Part shown: piece after piece, positions 10,137-19,498 of the stretch
Numbering within the stretch: the first letter of the stretch is position 1
Layout of the letters: each line of letters opens with the position of its first letter
Assembly (NCBI GenBank): GCA_000272025.2
Contig: AKCV02000025.1
Span: forward strand, 372,001-436,000
DNA from: Imbroritus primus
Lineage (GTDB): Bacteria > Pseudomonadota > Gammaproteobacteria > Burkholderiales > Burkholderiaceae
Direction of reading: 5' to 3'
Length of the DNA: 64,000 nucleotides
The notes under the pieces: model-generated
Seen by the model: only the letters and a program-made list of their open reading frames with translations
What the model was told of the DNA's origin: nothing
The model's database searches: none
Program-made: the position numbers and the translations under genes

Positions 10137-10739
10137 TCAGGGTTTGCCGTGCAGACCCATCATCGCGCGTTCGGCCTGGCCCTGGGCAAGCAGTTTCAGG
10201 GCCGGAATGCTGCGCTCCAGCGCGGCATCAATCAGTTCCTGTTCCTCGCGGCGCGGGGGTTTCAGGACGAAACCGGCGACGTCCTCCTTGGCGGGGGCGC
10301 TGGCGCCTTCCGGACGCAAGCTGCGCGGATGGCCGATACCGATACGCAGGCGCCAGTAGTCCTGCGTGCCGAGATGCGCGGCAATATCCTTCAGCCCGTT
10401 GTGGCCACCCGCACCGCCGCCGCGCTTCAGCTTGACGGTGCCCGGCGGCAGGTCGAGCTCGTCGTGCAGGACGACGATTTCATCGGGCAGGATCTTGTAG
10501 AACTTGGCGAGCGCGCCGACCGACTGGCCCGAGCGGTTCATGAAGGTCATCGGCTCGAGCAGCCAGATGTCCTCGCGCCACAGGCTGGCGCGCGCCGCCA
10601 TGCCATGGAAGCGGCTTTCGAGGCGCAGCGTGGCGCCCGCCTCGCGGGCCAGCTGATCGACCAGCCAGAATCCGGCATTGTGGCGGGTGGCTTCATATTC
10701 CTGACCGGGATTGCCGAGGCCGACGATGAGTTTGATCAT
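10137..10739 (-). CDS. pth: Peptidyl-tRNA hydrolase
   Basis: Pth hydrolyses the ester between peptide and tRNA on drop-off products, recycling tRNA. The 200-residue protein starts at the ATG at 10739 with [21 protein letters not shown], where the conserved Asn and His of the active site are visible. [13 protein letters not shown] (about residue 108) and IGIGHP are further hallmarks. The reading frame extends upstream, but conservation begins at 10739. The rplY-pth order is typical of proteobacteria. A terminator separates the two here, so pth probably depends on read-through or its own promoter. Confidence 0.96.
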   Translation of the reverse strand: MIKLIVGLGNPGQEYEATRHNAGFWLVDQLAREAGATLRLESRFHGMAARASLWREDIWLLEPMTFMNRSGQSVGALAKFYKILPDEIVVLHDELDLPPGTVKLKRGGGAGGHNGLKDIAAHLGTQDYWRLRIGIGHPRSLRPEGASAPAKEDVAGFVLKPPRREEQELIDAALERSIPALKLLAQGQAERAMMGLHGKP

Positions 10740-10828
10740 GGGTACGCAATGAAAGAAATCGGAAGCGATCGGGTGCAAGGATAGCGCGTCTGCCGGGGCG
10801 GGGCTGCATGTGGTTGCCATGCGCCAAA

Positions 10829-10859
10829 GAAAAAGCCCGCAGGGCTGGCCTGCGGGCTT
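10829..10859 (-). terminator. Rho-independent terminator of rplY
   Basis: On the minus strand, AAGCCCGCAGG and CCTGCGGGCTT make an 11-bp perfect stem with a 5-nt loop, followed by a T-rich run. It lies about 40 bp after the rplY stop. Confidence 0.85.
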
Positions 10860-10897
10860 GAGCGGAGCGGGTTGCGCGCGGGCAGCGTGCCGCCGGC

Positions 10898-11518
10898 TTA
10901 TTCCGCCGGCTTGTCGCCTTCGGCTGCGCCGGCATCGGCTTCAGCCGACTTTTCGCCAGCCGGCAGCGAGATGCTGACGATTGCCGGGTTTTCTTCACCG
11001 CCATGCTGCACGGCCGAAACGCCCTTCGGCAGCTTGAGGTCGGACAGGTGGAGCGACTGGCCCAATTCCAGGGCGCCGAGGTCGACTTCGATGAACTCAG
11101 GCAGGTCGGCCGGCAGGCACGACACTTCGAGTTCATTGGCGATGTGGTTGACGATGCCATGACCGACCTTCACGCCCGGAGCGGTTTCCGTGTTCAGGAA
11201 GTGCAGCGGCACCTTGACGTGAATCTTGGCGTTGGCGTCGACGCGCTGGAAGTCGATGTGCAGGACCATCGGCTTGAACGGGTGCATCTGGAAATCACGC
11301 AGCAGGACCTTTTCAGCCTTGCCAGCCACTTCCATATCGAGGATCGACGAGTGGAAGGCTTCTTTCTTCAGTGCGTGGAACAGTGCGTTGTGATCGAGTT
11401 CGATCAGCTTGGGCTCGGCGCTGCCGCCATAGATGATGCCCGGGGTCTTGCCAGCATTGCGCAGGCGGCGGCTCGCACCAGTGCCCTGTACGCTACGCTC
11501 GAAAGCGACGACTTTCAT
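10898..11518 (-). CDS. rplY: 50S ribosomal protein L25/general stress protein Ctc
   Basis: L25 binds 5S rRNA in the large subunit. At 206 residues this is the long Ctc/TL5 form: an N-terminal L25 domain (about 1-90, [20 protein letters not shown]...) plus a C-terminal beta domain (about 100-185) and an Ala/Glu-rich tail. AGGAG sits 6 bp before the ATG at 11518. It lies between prs and pth on the same strand, a conserved arrangement. Confidence 0.95.
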   Translation of the reverse strand: MKVVAFERSVQGTGASRRLRNAGKTPGIIYGGSAEPKLIELDHNALFHALKKEAFHSSILDMEVAGKAEKVLLRDFQMHPFKPMVLHIDFQRVDANAKIHVKVPLHFLNTETAPGVKVGHGIVNHIANELEVSCLPADLPEFIEVDLGALELGQSLHLSDLKLPKGVSAVQHGGEENPAIVSISLPAGEKSAEADAGAAEGDKPAE

Positions 11519-11659
11519 GTGTTGCTCCTGATTGGAACTGCCCGCGACCAGACAGTCCGGTTGAGGAAGGGCTCAGGCCCTTCCGGACGAATACGCCGCT
11601 GCTTTGCCCATTTGCCGGGCGAGGCAGCGGCGCAAAATTCAGTAAAGCTTTGAATTATA

Positions 11660-12616
11660 TCAGGATTCAGCAAACAGCGACATGATCGAGTCGCCGTTCA
11701 CGATCCGGGTGAAGGTTTCGGCCAGCAGCGGGGCGGTGGACAGCTGGCGGAACTTGCCGCCGCAGGCCAGCGCTTCGTCGCGCAGCGGAATGGTGTCGGT
11801 GACGACCACTTCATCGAGCTGCGATTCTGCGATGCGCGCCACGGCACCACCCGACAGCACCGGGTGCGTGCAGTAGGCAAACACGCGCTGTGCGCCGCGT
11901 TCCTTCAGGACCTGGGCAGCCTTGCACAGGGTGCCACCGGTGTCGATCATGTCATCCATGATCACGCAGTTGCGGCCGTCGACTTCACCGATGATATTCA
12001 TGACCTCGGCCACGTTGGCCTTGGGGCGGCGCTTGTCGATGATCGCCAGGTCGCAGCCGAGCTGCTTGGCCAGGGCACGTGCGCGCACCACACCGCCAAC
12101 GTCCGGCGAGACCACGAGCAGGTTGTCGTAGTTCTTTTCGCGCAGGTCGCTGAGCAGGATCGGGGAAGCGTAGATGTTGTCGACCGGGATGTCGAAGAAG
12201 CCCTGGATCTGGTCGGCGTGCAAGTCCATCGTCACCACGCGCTGGACGCCCGCCACTTCGAGCATGTTGGCTACAACCTTGGCCGAGATGGCCACGCGCG
12301 CGGAGCGCGGGCGGCGGTCCTGGCGGGCATAGCCGAAATAGGGGATCGCAGCGGTGATGCTCTGTGCCGAGGCGCGCTTGAGCGCATCGACCATCACCAT
12401 CAGTTCCATCAGGTTGTCGTTGGTCGGCGCGCAGGTCGACTGGAGCACCATGACGTGCTTGCCGCGCACATTTTCCTGGATTTCAACCTGGACTTCGCCG
12501 TCCGAGAAACGTCCGACGAGCGCTTTGCCGAGTGGAATCCCGAGGTGGCGGACAACTTCTGCTGCGAGTTTGGGATTGGCATTGCCGGTGAAAACCATCA
12601 AGCCTTCGCTGCGCAT
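11660..12616 (-). CDS. prs: Ribose-phosphate pyrophosphokinase
   Basis: Prs makes PRPP from ribose-5-phosphate and ATP for purine, pyrimidine, His, Trp and NAD synthesis. From the ATG at 12616 the 318-residue product begins [14 protein letters not shown], close to the 315-residue E. coli enzyme. The PRPP-binding loop [17 protein letters not shown] is near residue 220, and the SARVAISAK and [14 protein letters not shown] segments are conserved. A GTG at 12652 would add 12 residues not expected in the family. The gene lies directly downstream of tRNA-Gln and ispE on the same strand. Confidence 0.95.
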   Translation of the reverse strand: MRSEGLMVFTGNANPKLAAEVVRHLGIPLGKALVGRFSDGEVQVEIQENVRGKHVMVLQSTCAPTNDNLMELMVMVDALKRASAQSITAAIPYFGYARQDRRPRSARVAISAKVVANMLEVAGVQRVVTMDLHADQIQGFFDIPVDNIYASPILLSDLREKNYDNLLVVSPDVGGVVRARALAKQLGCDLAIIDKRRPKANVAEVMNIIGEVDGRNCVIMDDMIDTGGTLCKAAQVLKERGAQRVFAYCTHPVLSGGAVARIAESQLDEVVVTDTIPLRDEALACGGKFRQLSTAPLLAETFTRIVNGDSIMSLFAES

Positions 12617-12718
12617 GGGGGGCACCTGTTTCTTCGGGACTGTGGCACGCACGTTCCGGCTTACCGGGCGGTGCGAGACATGTGCGTAATGCGGATATGA
12701 CGCACGATGGGTGTAACT

Positions 12719-12795
12719 TGGCAGGGGAGGAAGGATTCGAACCCTCGCGTGCCGGAATCAAAATCCGGTGCCTTGACCAACTTGGCTACTCCCCT
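12719..12795 (-). tRNA. tRNA-Gln (anticodon TTG), CCA encoded
   Basis: Read on the minus strand, acceptor arms AGGGGAG (12795-12789) and CTCCCCT (12729-12723) pair perfectly. They are followed by discriminator G and an encoded CCA at 12721-12719. The anticodon stem CCGGA/TCCGG encloses loop TTTTGAT with anticodon TTG. The T arm GAGGG-TTCGAAT-CCTTC contains one imperfect pair. The tRNA sits between ispE and prs, the usual betaproteobacterial location for tRNA-Gln. Confidence 0.95.
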
Positions 12796-12866
12796 ACACA
12801 ACCTGTCGTCCTTCGACTGCACCGCGTTTTGCGATGCACGCGCCGGACATAAGCTTGCTCAGTGCA

Positions 12867-13748
12867 TTATGCGTACGCTGCGAGCGGGTGGCGATCCAGG
12901 CTCCTGGCAACCTTGCCGATCCACTGGGACGGCAACTGGGCCAGCACTTCCTGTGCCTCGGCCACGTCAGTATAACGTGCAAAGACACAAGCGCCAGACC
13001 CCGACATTCTTGCGTGACCGGATTGGGATCCCACGCGGGACTCCAGCCATGCAAGCGCGTGCGCAACTTCTGCATATTTTCTTGCCGCCACCGCCTGCAG
13101 ATCGTTGTGACCGAATCCGTGCGGAAAATGGCATGCAAGAAAGTCCGCAATTATGATCGGCGGCGTGTCGCGTGTCAATCCCTCGTCGGAAAAAATTGCC
13201 GGTGTCGGCACTTCCACCCCGGGATGGATCACGAGGTAGACGCTGGCTGGCAGCGATACGGGCTGCAATGCCTCCCCGATGCCTTCTGCAAAGGCGTTGC
13301 GGCCAAACAGGAAGAATGGCACATCGGCACCGAGGGCCAGGCCGAGCGACATCAGCGTGGCGCGCGGCAGGTCCAGCTGCCACAGTCGATTGAGGGCCAG
13401 CAGCGTGGTGGCGGCATCGGACGACCCGCCGCCGAGCCCGCCGCCACGCGGCAGCTGCTTGTCGATGCGCAGTTCCACGCCGTAGCGGCAGCCCGTGGCT
13501 TCCTGCAGCAGGCGCGCCGCGCGTACCGTCAGGTCGGTGTCCGGCGGCACGCCATCGAGCGGATTGGCATGGATGATGCGGCCGTCGGCGCGGCGCGAGA
13601 AGTGCAGGGTGTCCTGCCAGTCGATCAGCTGGAATACGGTCTGCAGCGTGTGATAGCCGTCGGCACGACGTCCCGTGACATGCAGGAAGAGGTTCAGCTT
13701 GGCGGGCGCGGGGCAGTTTTCGAGTTCGGTAGGCGACGGACTGGACAT
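12867..13748 (-). CDS. ispE: 4-diphosphocytidyl-2-C-methyl-D-erythritol kinase
   Basis: IspE phosphorylates CDP-ME in the MEP isoprenoid pathway (GHMP kinase superfamily). The 293-residue protein begins [20 protein letters not shown]; the family start motif [20 protein letters not shown] is near residue 12. The ATP loop [19 protein letters not shown] is near residue 100 and the C-terminal [13 protein letters not shown] near residue 255. The ORF extends 43 codons upstream, but that part lacks conservation. It is followed by tRNA-Gln and prs, and preceded by lolB, the standard order in this group. Confidence 0.95.
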   Translation of the reverse strand: MSSPSPTELENCPAPAKLNLFLHVTGRRADGYHTLQTVFQLIDWQDTLHFSRRADGRIIHANPLDGVPPDTDLTVRAARLLQEATGCRYGVELRIDKQLPRGGGLGGGSSDAATTLLALNRLWQLDLPRATLMSLGLALGADVPFFLFGRNAFAEGIGEALQPVSLPASVYLVIHPGVEVPTPAIFSDEGLTRDTPPIIIADFLACHFPHGFGHNDLQAVAARKYAEVAHALAWLESRVGSQSGHARMSGSGACVFARYTDVAEAQEVLAQLPSQWIGKVARSLDRHPLAAYA

Positions 13749-13866
13749 CGGAGCATGAGTGGGAAGCTGGTGGGCCGATTCTAGCGGGCTTTTTGCCGAG
13801 CGCTCCGGTCGATTCCGCGTCCGATCCTGCGTCGGCCTGTTCGTCGGCGGTTTCCCGACCGTGCCC

Positions 13867-14472
13867 TTACTCGTCAACCACCAGCCGTACCGACAGCGGC
13901 TCGCCGTCGAGCGTGCGGGCGAGATCCATGCGGCGTACGCGCGGTGTGTCGCCGGCCGAGGTCTCGCGATATTCCTGGAAGCGCACGGTCCAGCCGTGCT
14001 GTTCGAGCTGGGTCAGGCGACCGGTGGCGTCGCGCTCGGCCCGGACGACCGGGCCGGGCGCGGGGCGAGCCTGCAACCAGTCGCGCATGCCCGAGACCGG
14101 CAGGCTGAAGCCGAGCGCCTGCTGCATGAGCATATCGACTTCGGGTGCGCTGCGCGGCGCCTGGTTGGGAAGTTCGAGCGTGGCCTCGCCGGGTAGCGCG
14201 GTGACGATTGCCAGCGTCTGACCCAGCGGCGAGACCAGCGATAGCTGGACGCTGTCGCCGCGCTGCAGCCAGACGAAATTGCCATGGGCGCCTTCTTCCC
14301 GGCCATTGCGTTCGGTGCGGGCAGAAAACCGTCCGCGCAGTTCGATGGTACGGTCCGCGCCCGCGCCTGCGGGTGCGAAGCCGGCGCCGGGCGTCACGCT
14401 GGCGCAACCGCTCACGGCGGCCAATGCGCCAAGGACCAGCCCGGCGCGGAGGAGGGAGCGCCGCGTCGTCAT
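13867..14472 (-). CDS. lolB: Outer-membrane lipoprotein receptor LolB
   Basis: LolB takes lipoproteins from LolA and inserts them into the outer membrane. The 201-residue precursor has a basic start ([11 protein letters not shown]), a hydrophobic core and lipobox VSGC (Cys about residue 23), so LolB itself is a lipoprotein. The body contains the family pattern [23 protein letters not shown], here split around residue 44-65, and [10 protein letters not shown]. The start codon overlaps the stop of the upstream TPR gene by 4 bp (ATGA), indicating translational coupling. ispE follows. Confidence 0.88.
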   Translation of the reverse strand: MTTRRSLLRAGLVLGALAAVSGCASVTPGAGFAPAGAGADRTIELRGRFSARTERNGREEGAHGNFVWLQRGDSVQLSLVSPLGQTLAIVTALPGEATLELPNQAPRSAPEVDMLMQQALGFSLPVSGMRDWLQARPAPGPVVRAERDATGRLTQLEQHGWTVRFQEYRETSAGDTPRVRRMDLARTLDGEPLSVRLVVDE

Positions 14473-16274
14473 TCTGGCAGGACCACGCCGTGACGCTCGA
14501 GCGTGCGCTTCAATATGCCGCTCTCGTCATCGAGGCGGCGGGCCTTGTCCCAGGTGCGTTTGGCATCGTCGCGACGGCCCAGTTGCCACAGCACTTCACC
14601 GAGATGCGCGGCGATTTCCGCCTGCGGCGACTTGTCATACGCGCGCTGCAGCAGGTCCGCCGCAGTCTGCAGATCGCCGAGACGGTACTTTACCCAGCCG
14701 AGGCTATCCATGATGTATGGGTCTTCCGGCGCAAGCTGCGTGGCTTTTTCCAGCAGCTGCAGCGCTTCCTGCAGGCGGGTGTTGCGGTCTGCCAGCGAAT
14801 AGCCGAGGGCGTTGTAGCCCTGTCGATCGTCGGGCCGAAGCGTGATGAAGCGGTTCAGCAGGGTTTCCATCACGTCGTAGCGCTGCGCGCGTTCTTCTAC
14901 CATCGCCAGTTCGTAAAGATAGTCCGGCTGGTTTGGCTCGGCCTCGAGCAGGGCCGAGAGGCGGGCGCGGGCGCGGTCGATTGCGCCGGCCTCGAGCAGC
15001 ATGCCGACCTCGGCCTGGCGCAACGACGCCTGCATCGCCGCGCGTCGTTCCGGGTCATCGATATTGGCAGTCTCCTCGCCGAGCTCCTTGAAGATCGCCT
15101 GGGCTTCGTCGAGGCGCTGCAGCTTGCCGAGCAGCTGTGCGCGCTTGACCTGCGTGGCCGTGGCGAGGCGTTCGTCGTCGATGCGTTCGATCCAGGCCAG
15201 TGCCGCCTTGTAGTCGCGCTGTTCCTCGGCAGCCTGCGACAGGCCTTGATAGGCGGTATCGGCGTCCATCTTGCTGGCTTGCGCCAGTTTGAGGTAGCGC
15301 TGCAATTCCGCTTCCGCTTCGCGATAACGTTTCTGCTGCAGCTGGATCAGGCCAAGCGCAAGCGCCACGCGTGCATCGTTGGGTGCGCGGGCACGCAGCG
15401 CTTCGAACTGCTGCTGCGCCTCATCGACGCGCTCGCTGGCGAGATACAGGCGGGCCAGCGCCAAGCGCGCGTCGATCGACGCCGGCGCCGTTTGCACGTA
15501 GGCGCGCAGGCTCGCGATAGCAGCCTCCGGATTCTCCTGCGCGCGCAGGTCCGCAGCCATCAGCGCCGCCGGCTCGTAGTGCGGGCGTAACGCGAGGGCG
15601 CGGTCCAGCTCCGCCAGTGCGCCGGCATTGTCCTTGTTGGCGGCCCGGGCGGTGGCCAGGGCGAGATGGGTTTCCGGCAACTGCCGGTCCTTGACGGTCA
15701 GTCGCTCCAGTACCCCCAGCGCACCGGCTGTATCCGGACTACGCGAGAGCGTGCGCTGCAGCAGCAGGATGGCTGCGCCGCGCTGGGCTGGCGGCGCACG
15801 ATTGAGCTGGGCGGCAAGCACGGGTTCGACTTCATCCCACTGGCCGGTCGAGATCAGCAGCGACTGGATCAGCTGTCTGGGCGCGGCCGCCGCCGGGTCG
15901 ATCTCCGACCACAGGCGCGCGCCTTCGAGCGCCTGGTCGACCGCGCGGGCGGTGAAGGCGATTTCGGTGGCGCGCTGGGCAAAGCGCGGATCGCGTGTCT
16001 CGCGTGCCAGTGCGATATAGGTGCGAAAGGCGTTGCCCGGTAGGCCGCGTTGCAGGCCGATTTCCGAGGCCATGACCTGGAACAGGATGTCGTCGGTCAG
16101 TTCGAGTTTCGGCAGGGCGGCACGTGCCGGATTGACGGCAGTGTGCGCAGCCTGCGGTGCCGCGTGCGCTGCGGGCGAAGTTCCGGCAAGCAGGGCAGCG
16201 CACGTAGCCATGGTGGCGAAGAGGCCGGTACCACAGGTGAGGCGAAGAGCGGATACCAAGCGATCCGACATCAT
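14469..16274 (-). CDS. Large TPR-repeat protein, exported
   Basis: The 601-residue product has an N-terminal signal peptide (basic start MMSDRLVSALR, hydrophobic core, SPAAHAAPQ at about residue 45). The rest is almost entirely alpha-helical tetratricopeptide-type repeats; patterns such as ALALGLIQLQQKRYREAEAE and GYNALGYSLADRNTRLQEA recur. Such proteins act as periplasmic or membrane-associated scaffolds, and no enzymatic motif is seen. GGAG lies 7 bp before the first of two adjacent ATGs at 16274. The stop overlaps the lolB start (ATGA), so the two are co-translated. This TPR-lolB-ispE order is conserved in Burkholderiales, suggesting an envelope role. Precise function is unknown. Confidence 0.85.
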   Translation of the reverse strand: MMSDRLVSALRLTCGTGLFATMATCAALLAGTSPAAHAAPQAAHTAVNPARAALPKLELTDDILFQVMASEIGLQRGLPGNAFRTYIALARETRDPRFAQRATEIAFTARAVDQALEGARLWSEIDPAAAAPRQLIQSLLISTGQWDEVEPVLAAQLNRAPPAQRGAAILLLQRTLSRSPDTAGALGVLERLTVKDRQLPETHLALATARAANKDNAGALAELDRALALRPHYEPAALMAADLRAQENPEAAIASLRAYVQTAPASIDARLALARLYLASERVDEAQQQFEALRARAPNDARVALALGLIQLQQKRYREAEAELQRYLKLAQASKMDADTAYQGLSQAAEEQRDYKAALAWIERIDDERLATATQVKRAQLLGKLQRLDEAQAIFKELGEETANIDDPERRAAMQASLRQAEVGMLLEAGAIDRARARLSALLEAEPNQPDYLYELAMVEERAQRYDVMETLLNRFITLRPDDRQGYNALGYSLADRNTRLQEALQLLEKATQLAPEDPYIMDSLGWVKYRLGDLQTAADLLQRAYDKSPQAEIAAHLGEVLWQLGRRDDAKRTWDKARRLDDESGILKRTLERHGVVLPE

Positions 16275-16300
16275 GTGGGAACTCCGAAGCTGGTTGCAGT

Positions 16301-16326
16301 GCATTGTAGCGTGCCCGCTACAATGC
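16301..16326. promoter_or_regulatory. Perfect 11-bp palindrome containing divergent -10 boxes (TPR gene / mutM)
   Basis: GCATTGTAGCG (16301-16311) and CGCTACAATGC (16316-16326) are perfect reverse complements with a 4-nt spacer. Each arm carries a TACAAT -10 box, one for mutM on the plus strand and one for the TPR-lolB operon on the minus strand. Expected transcription starts near 16331 and 16296 place both ribosome sites inside short leaders. Confidence 0.6.
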
Positions 16327-16369
16327 GTACGATGTCCGGATTGGAGTGCGAAAGGGAGGGAGTGGTTCG

Positions 16370-17215
16370 ATGCCTGAGTTGCCCGAGGTCGAAGTCACGC
16401 GGCGCGGCCTGCTGCCCCATGTGACCGGCCGGCGCATTGCCGCCGTGGCGGTGCGCCACCATGGGCTGCGCTGGCCCGTCGATGCCGATCTCGCCACGCG
16501 CCTGACCGGGCGGGTCATCGGCGAGGTGCGGCGGCGCGGCAAGTACCTGCTGCTCGCCTGCCAGGGACCGGAGGATACCGGCTGGCTGATGATCCATCTC
16601 GGCATGACCGGCACCTTGCGGATCTATCCGCAGGCGCCTGAACCGGGGCCGCACGATCATGTCGATCTCCTGCTGGAAGGCGCGGACGGCGTCAGCACCT
16701 TGCGCTTTCGCGATCCGCGCCGCTTCGGCGCGGTGCTCTGGGTCGATCTGCCCGACGATGCGCTCGATACCCATCCGCTGCTGGCACGGCTTGGCATCGA
16801 ACCGTTCGATCCGGCGTTCGGCGGGCGCTGGCTCCACAAGCACACCCGCGGCCGGCAGATTGCCATCAAGCAGGTCCTGCTCGGGGGCCAGGTGGTGGTT
16901 GGCGTCGGCAATATCTACGCTTCCGAGAGCCTGTTCCGCGCCGGCATCCGGCCCACCACGCCAGCCGGGCGTATCAGTCTGGCGCGCTATGACCGTCTGG
17001 CAGCCGAAATCCGTGCGACGCTCGGCGATGCGATTACGCTGGGCGGCAGCACGCTGCGCGACTTCATTGGCAGCGACGGAGCGAGCGGCTACTTCCAGCT
17101 GCGGGCATTCGTCTACGACCGCGCCGGCGAACCTTGCCGGACTTGCGGCACCCCCATTCGCCAGATCGTCCAGGGACAGCGTTCCACCTTCTATTGCCCG
17201 GTATGCCAGCGCTAA
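16370..17215 (+). CDS. mutM: Formamidopyrimidine-DNA glycosylase (Fpg/MutM)
   Basis: MutM excises 8-oxoguanine and formamidopyrimidines and cleaves the abasic site. The 281-residue protein begins [14 protein letters not shown]; after Met removal, Pro1 is the catalytic nucleophile and Glu2 its partner. A conserved Lys lies in RRRGKYLLL (about residue 60). The C-terminal zinc finger is complete: [24 protein letters not shown]. The start at 16370 is required by chemistry and has AAGGGAGGGAG 8 bp upstream; a longer ORF start at 16346 is wrong. With mutY at 19.5 kb, both halves of the GO oxidised-guanine repair system are nearby. Confidence 0.96.
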   Translation: MPELPEVEVTRRGLLPHVTGRRIAAVAVRHHGLRWPVDADLATRLTGRVIGEVRRRGKYLLLACQGPEDTGWLMIHLGMTGTLRIYPQAPEPGPHDHVDLLLEGADGVSTLRFRDPRRFGAVLWVDLPDDALDTHPLLARLGIEPFDPAFGGRWLHKHTRGRQIAIKQVLLGGQVVVGVGNIYASESLFRAGIRPTTPAGRISLARYDRLAAEIRATLGDAITLGGSTLRDFIGSDGASGYFQLRAFVYDRAGEPCRTCGTPIRQIVQGQRSTFYCPVCQR

Positions 17216-17380
17216 CCATGTCCGCCTGCAGTACCGTGCCGCCAGCCATCTGCCGGCACTGACGCCCGTGCTCCCGCTTCTACTCCCGTTCCCGGCACAG
17301 GATCGGCAGCCAGGTGTGATGCCTTCCGCCTGGGCCTATTTCACCAAGGGCATTCCCGGCTCCGATACACTGTGAAAAAA

Positions 17381-17394
17381 TGTTGAATTCAACA
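17381..17394. promoter_or_regulatory. 14-bp perfect palindrome upstream of the dynamin-like gene
   Basis: TGTTGAATTCAACA is a perfect palindrome 52 bp before the ATG at 17446. It is AT-rich against a GC-rich background and could be a regulator site. No factor can be named. Confidence 0.35.
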
Positions 17395-17445
17395 CTATCC
17401 TGACCGGGTGCTTGCGGCATCCGCCGGTTTTTCAGACGGGCCACC

Positions 17446-19377
17446 ATGACCTCACTTCAGCAACGGTTCGAGCATGACAGCACCTGGCGCAGCGACGCCT
17501 CGGCTGCGCTCGGCCGTTTCCATGACTGGCTACAGGCGCAGGACCTGCTCGATGGCGAGGTGCAGGCTGCCGTCGACCGCGTGCGCGCGATGCTGGCGCA
17601 TGACAGGCTCAGCATGGTGTTCCTTGCCGAATTCTCGCGCGGCAAGACGGAACTGATCAACGCGCTGTTCCTGGCCAATAGCGGGCGTCGCATGCTGCCA
17701 TCATCCGCCGGGCGTACCACCATGTGCCCAACGGAGCTGCGCTACGATCCGGCGGCCGCGCCGGCCTTGTACCTTCTGCCGATCGAAGCCGATGTTGCCA
17801 CGCCGTTGGGGCAGGCCACGACCGATCCGCGCTGGGTGCATGTACCGCTCGACCCTGGGGCGCCGGCGGATGTAGCGCGGGCGCTGCAGCATGTCGCGGA
17901 AACGGTGCGGATGTCGCACCATGAAGCCAAGGCACTGGGTATGGACGGCAGTGCTGTCCACGTGGCGGCATTGCCGCCCGGCACGCAAGGCTCGCTCGAG
18001 CGGCCGCGCTGGCGCTACGCAATTGCCAATCTGCCGAATCCGCTGCTTGGGCAGGGGCTGGTGGTGATCGATACCCCGGGCCTGAACGCGCTTGGCACCG
18101 AGCCCGAGCTGACATTGCGGCTGCTGCCCGACGCACATGTGGTGGTGTTCGTGCTGGCCGCCGACACCGGCGTGACGCAAAGCGACCTCGAACTGTGGCA
18201 GACGCATGTGGCCCATGCGCAGCGTGCGCGTTGCCTGGTCGTGCTCAACAAGATCGACGGACTGTGGGATCCGCTCAAGCCGCATGACGAAGCCGAGGCT
18301 GAGCTGCGCGCCCAGGTGGAAGCCACGGCCCAGGCGCTGGGCGTGGATGTGGCACAGGTGTATCCGGTGTCCGCGCAAAAAGGGCTGGTTGCCCGGGTGT
18401 CGGGGGATGCGGCGCTGCATGCAGCAAGTCGCCTGGCCGTCTTGGAAGAGGCCATGTCCGAGCGACTACTGGCCCGCCGTCATGCAATCCTGGCGGACCA
18501 GGTGAGGGTGGCTGTCGAGGTGCTGACACGCAACACCCGGCAGCTGCTGCAACTGCGCCATCGCGACCTCGTCGAACAGCTGTTCGAGCTACGTAGCCTG
18601 CGCGGCAAAAAACAGGCGATGGTCAAGCATATGCTGCAACGCGTCCAGAGCGAGAAATCCGAGTTCGAGCAGAGCATCGGCAAGTTCAAGGCCTTGCGCA
18701 TGGTGTTTGGCCGCCATGCGGCGGAGATCGTGAAGACGCTGCAAGGCCGCGAAGTCCGGCGCCGCATGCGCAGTGCGCGCGAAGCGATGTCAGGCCATCT
18801 CTTGTCGAGTGCCATTCGTAACGACATGGATGCGCTGTTCAACGACCTGCAGATGCGTATCGACAGCGCCAGCGACAAGATCGAACAACTGCACCAGATG
18901 GTCGATGCCATGTACAAGCGCTTCAATGCCGAACATGCCTTTACGCTGGTGGCGCCGCTACAGTTCGATACCGTCCGGTATCGCGATGCACTGGCGGCCC
19001 AGGCCGCGCTGGCGCAGAGCCAGGTGCGTGGCGTCAATGCCTGGCTCCGGCTGCAGCCGGGTCTGGTCGCGCGCATCTTCGGTGTGGTGGCCGAGAATGT
19101 GCAGGAGGTGTTCAGTTCGCTCAATCGCGATCTGGATGTCTGGTTCAAATCGGTTATGACACCGCTCGAGGCGCAGGTGCGCGAGCACCAGAAGCAACTG
19201 CGTCGCCGCGTCGATTCCATCGAGCGCGTGCATGAAGCGACCGACACGCTGGAAGGCCGCATCGGCGAGCTGGAGGCCGCACTTGCCGAACTCGATGCGC
19301 TGAATGCCACCATCGCCGAACATGGCCGGCAGATCCTCGAGAGTGCGACGCCGGAGGGCAGCCGCGCGGTGGCCTGA
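17446..19377 (+). CDS. Dynamin-family GTPase
   Basis: 643-residue member of the bacterial dynamin-like family, thought to act in membrane remodelling or maintenance. G1 is AEFSRGKTELINALF (about residue 62), where the first Gly of GxxxxGK(S/T) is replaced by Ala. The switch region has SSAGRTTMCPTELRYD, G3 is IDTPGLNALG (about residue 207), and G4 is LNKIDGLWD (about residue 268). After about residue 340 the protein is long alpha-helical with predicted coiled coils (LFELRSLRGKKQAMVKH and similar) and ends with a helical C-terminus. No transmembrane segment is obvious. It stands alone between mutM and mutY. Confidence 0.85.
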   Translation: MTSLQQRFEHDSTWRSDASAALGRFHDWLQAQDLLDGEVQAAVDRVRAMLAHDRLSMVFLAEFSRGKTELINALFLANSGRRMLPSSAGRTTMCPTELRYDPAAAPALYLLPIEADVATPLGQATTDPRWVHVPLDPGAPADVARALQHVAETVRMSHHEAKALGMDGSAVHVAALPPGTQGSLERPRWRYAIANLPNPLLGQGLVVIDTPGLNALGTEPELTLRLLPDAHVVVFVLAADTGVTQSDLELWQTHVAHAQRARCLVVLNKIDGLWDPLKPHDEAEAELRAQVEATAQALGVDVAQVYPVSAQKGLVARVSGDAALHAASRLAVLEEAMSERLLARRHAILADQVRVAVEVLTRNTRQLLQLRHRDLVEQLFELRSLRGKKQAMVKHMLQRVQSEKSEFEQSIGKFKALRMVFGRHAAEIVKTLQGREVRRRMRSAREAMSGHLLSSAIRNDMDALFNDLQMRIDSASDKIEQLHQMVDAMYKRFNAEHAFTLVAPLQFDTVRYRDALAAQAALAQSQVRGVNAWLRLQPGLVARIFGVVAENVQEVFSSLNRDLDVWFKSVMTPLEAQVREHQKQLRRRVDSIERVHEATDTLEGRIGELEAALAELDALNATIAEHGRQILESATPEGSRAVA

Positions 19378-19498
19378 AAGGCAATATCACGCCCACGCTC
19401 ATATCCCGGCATGCAGGGGTATGAACGCCCCCGATCATGCATCGCAGGCGCTGCGCTAATTCGCGCGATAATGCAGTCCCCGCCATCGGATCATCTGC

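Noticed and set aside
14208-15590. 460-codon plus-strand frame over lolB and the TPR gene
   Set aside because: It is antisense to two well-supported genes, with composition typical of a shadow frame.
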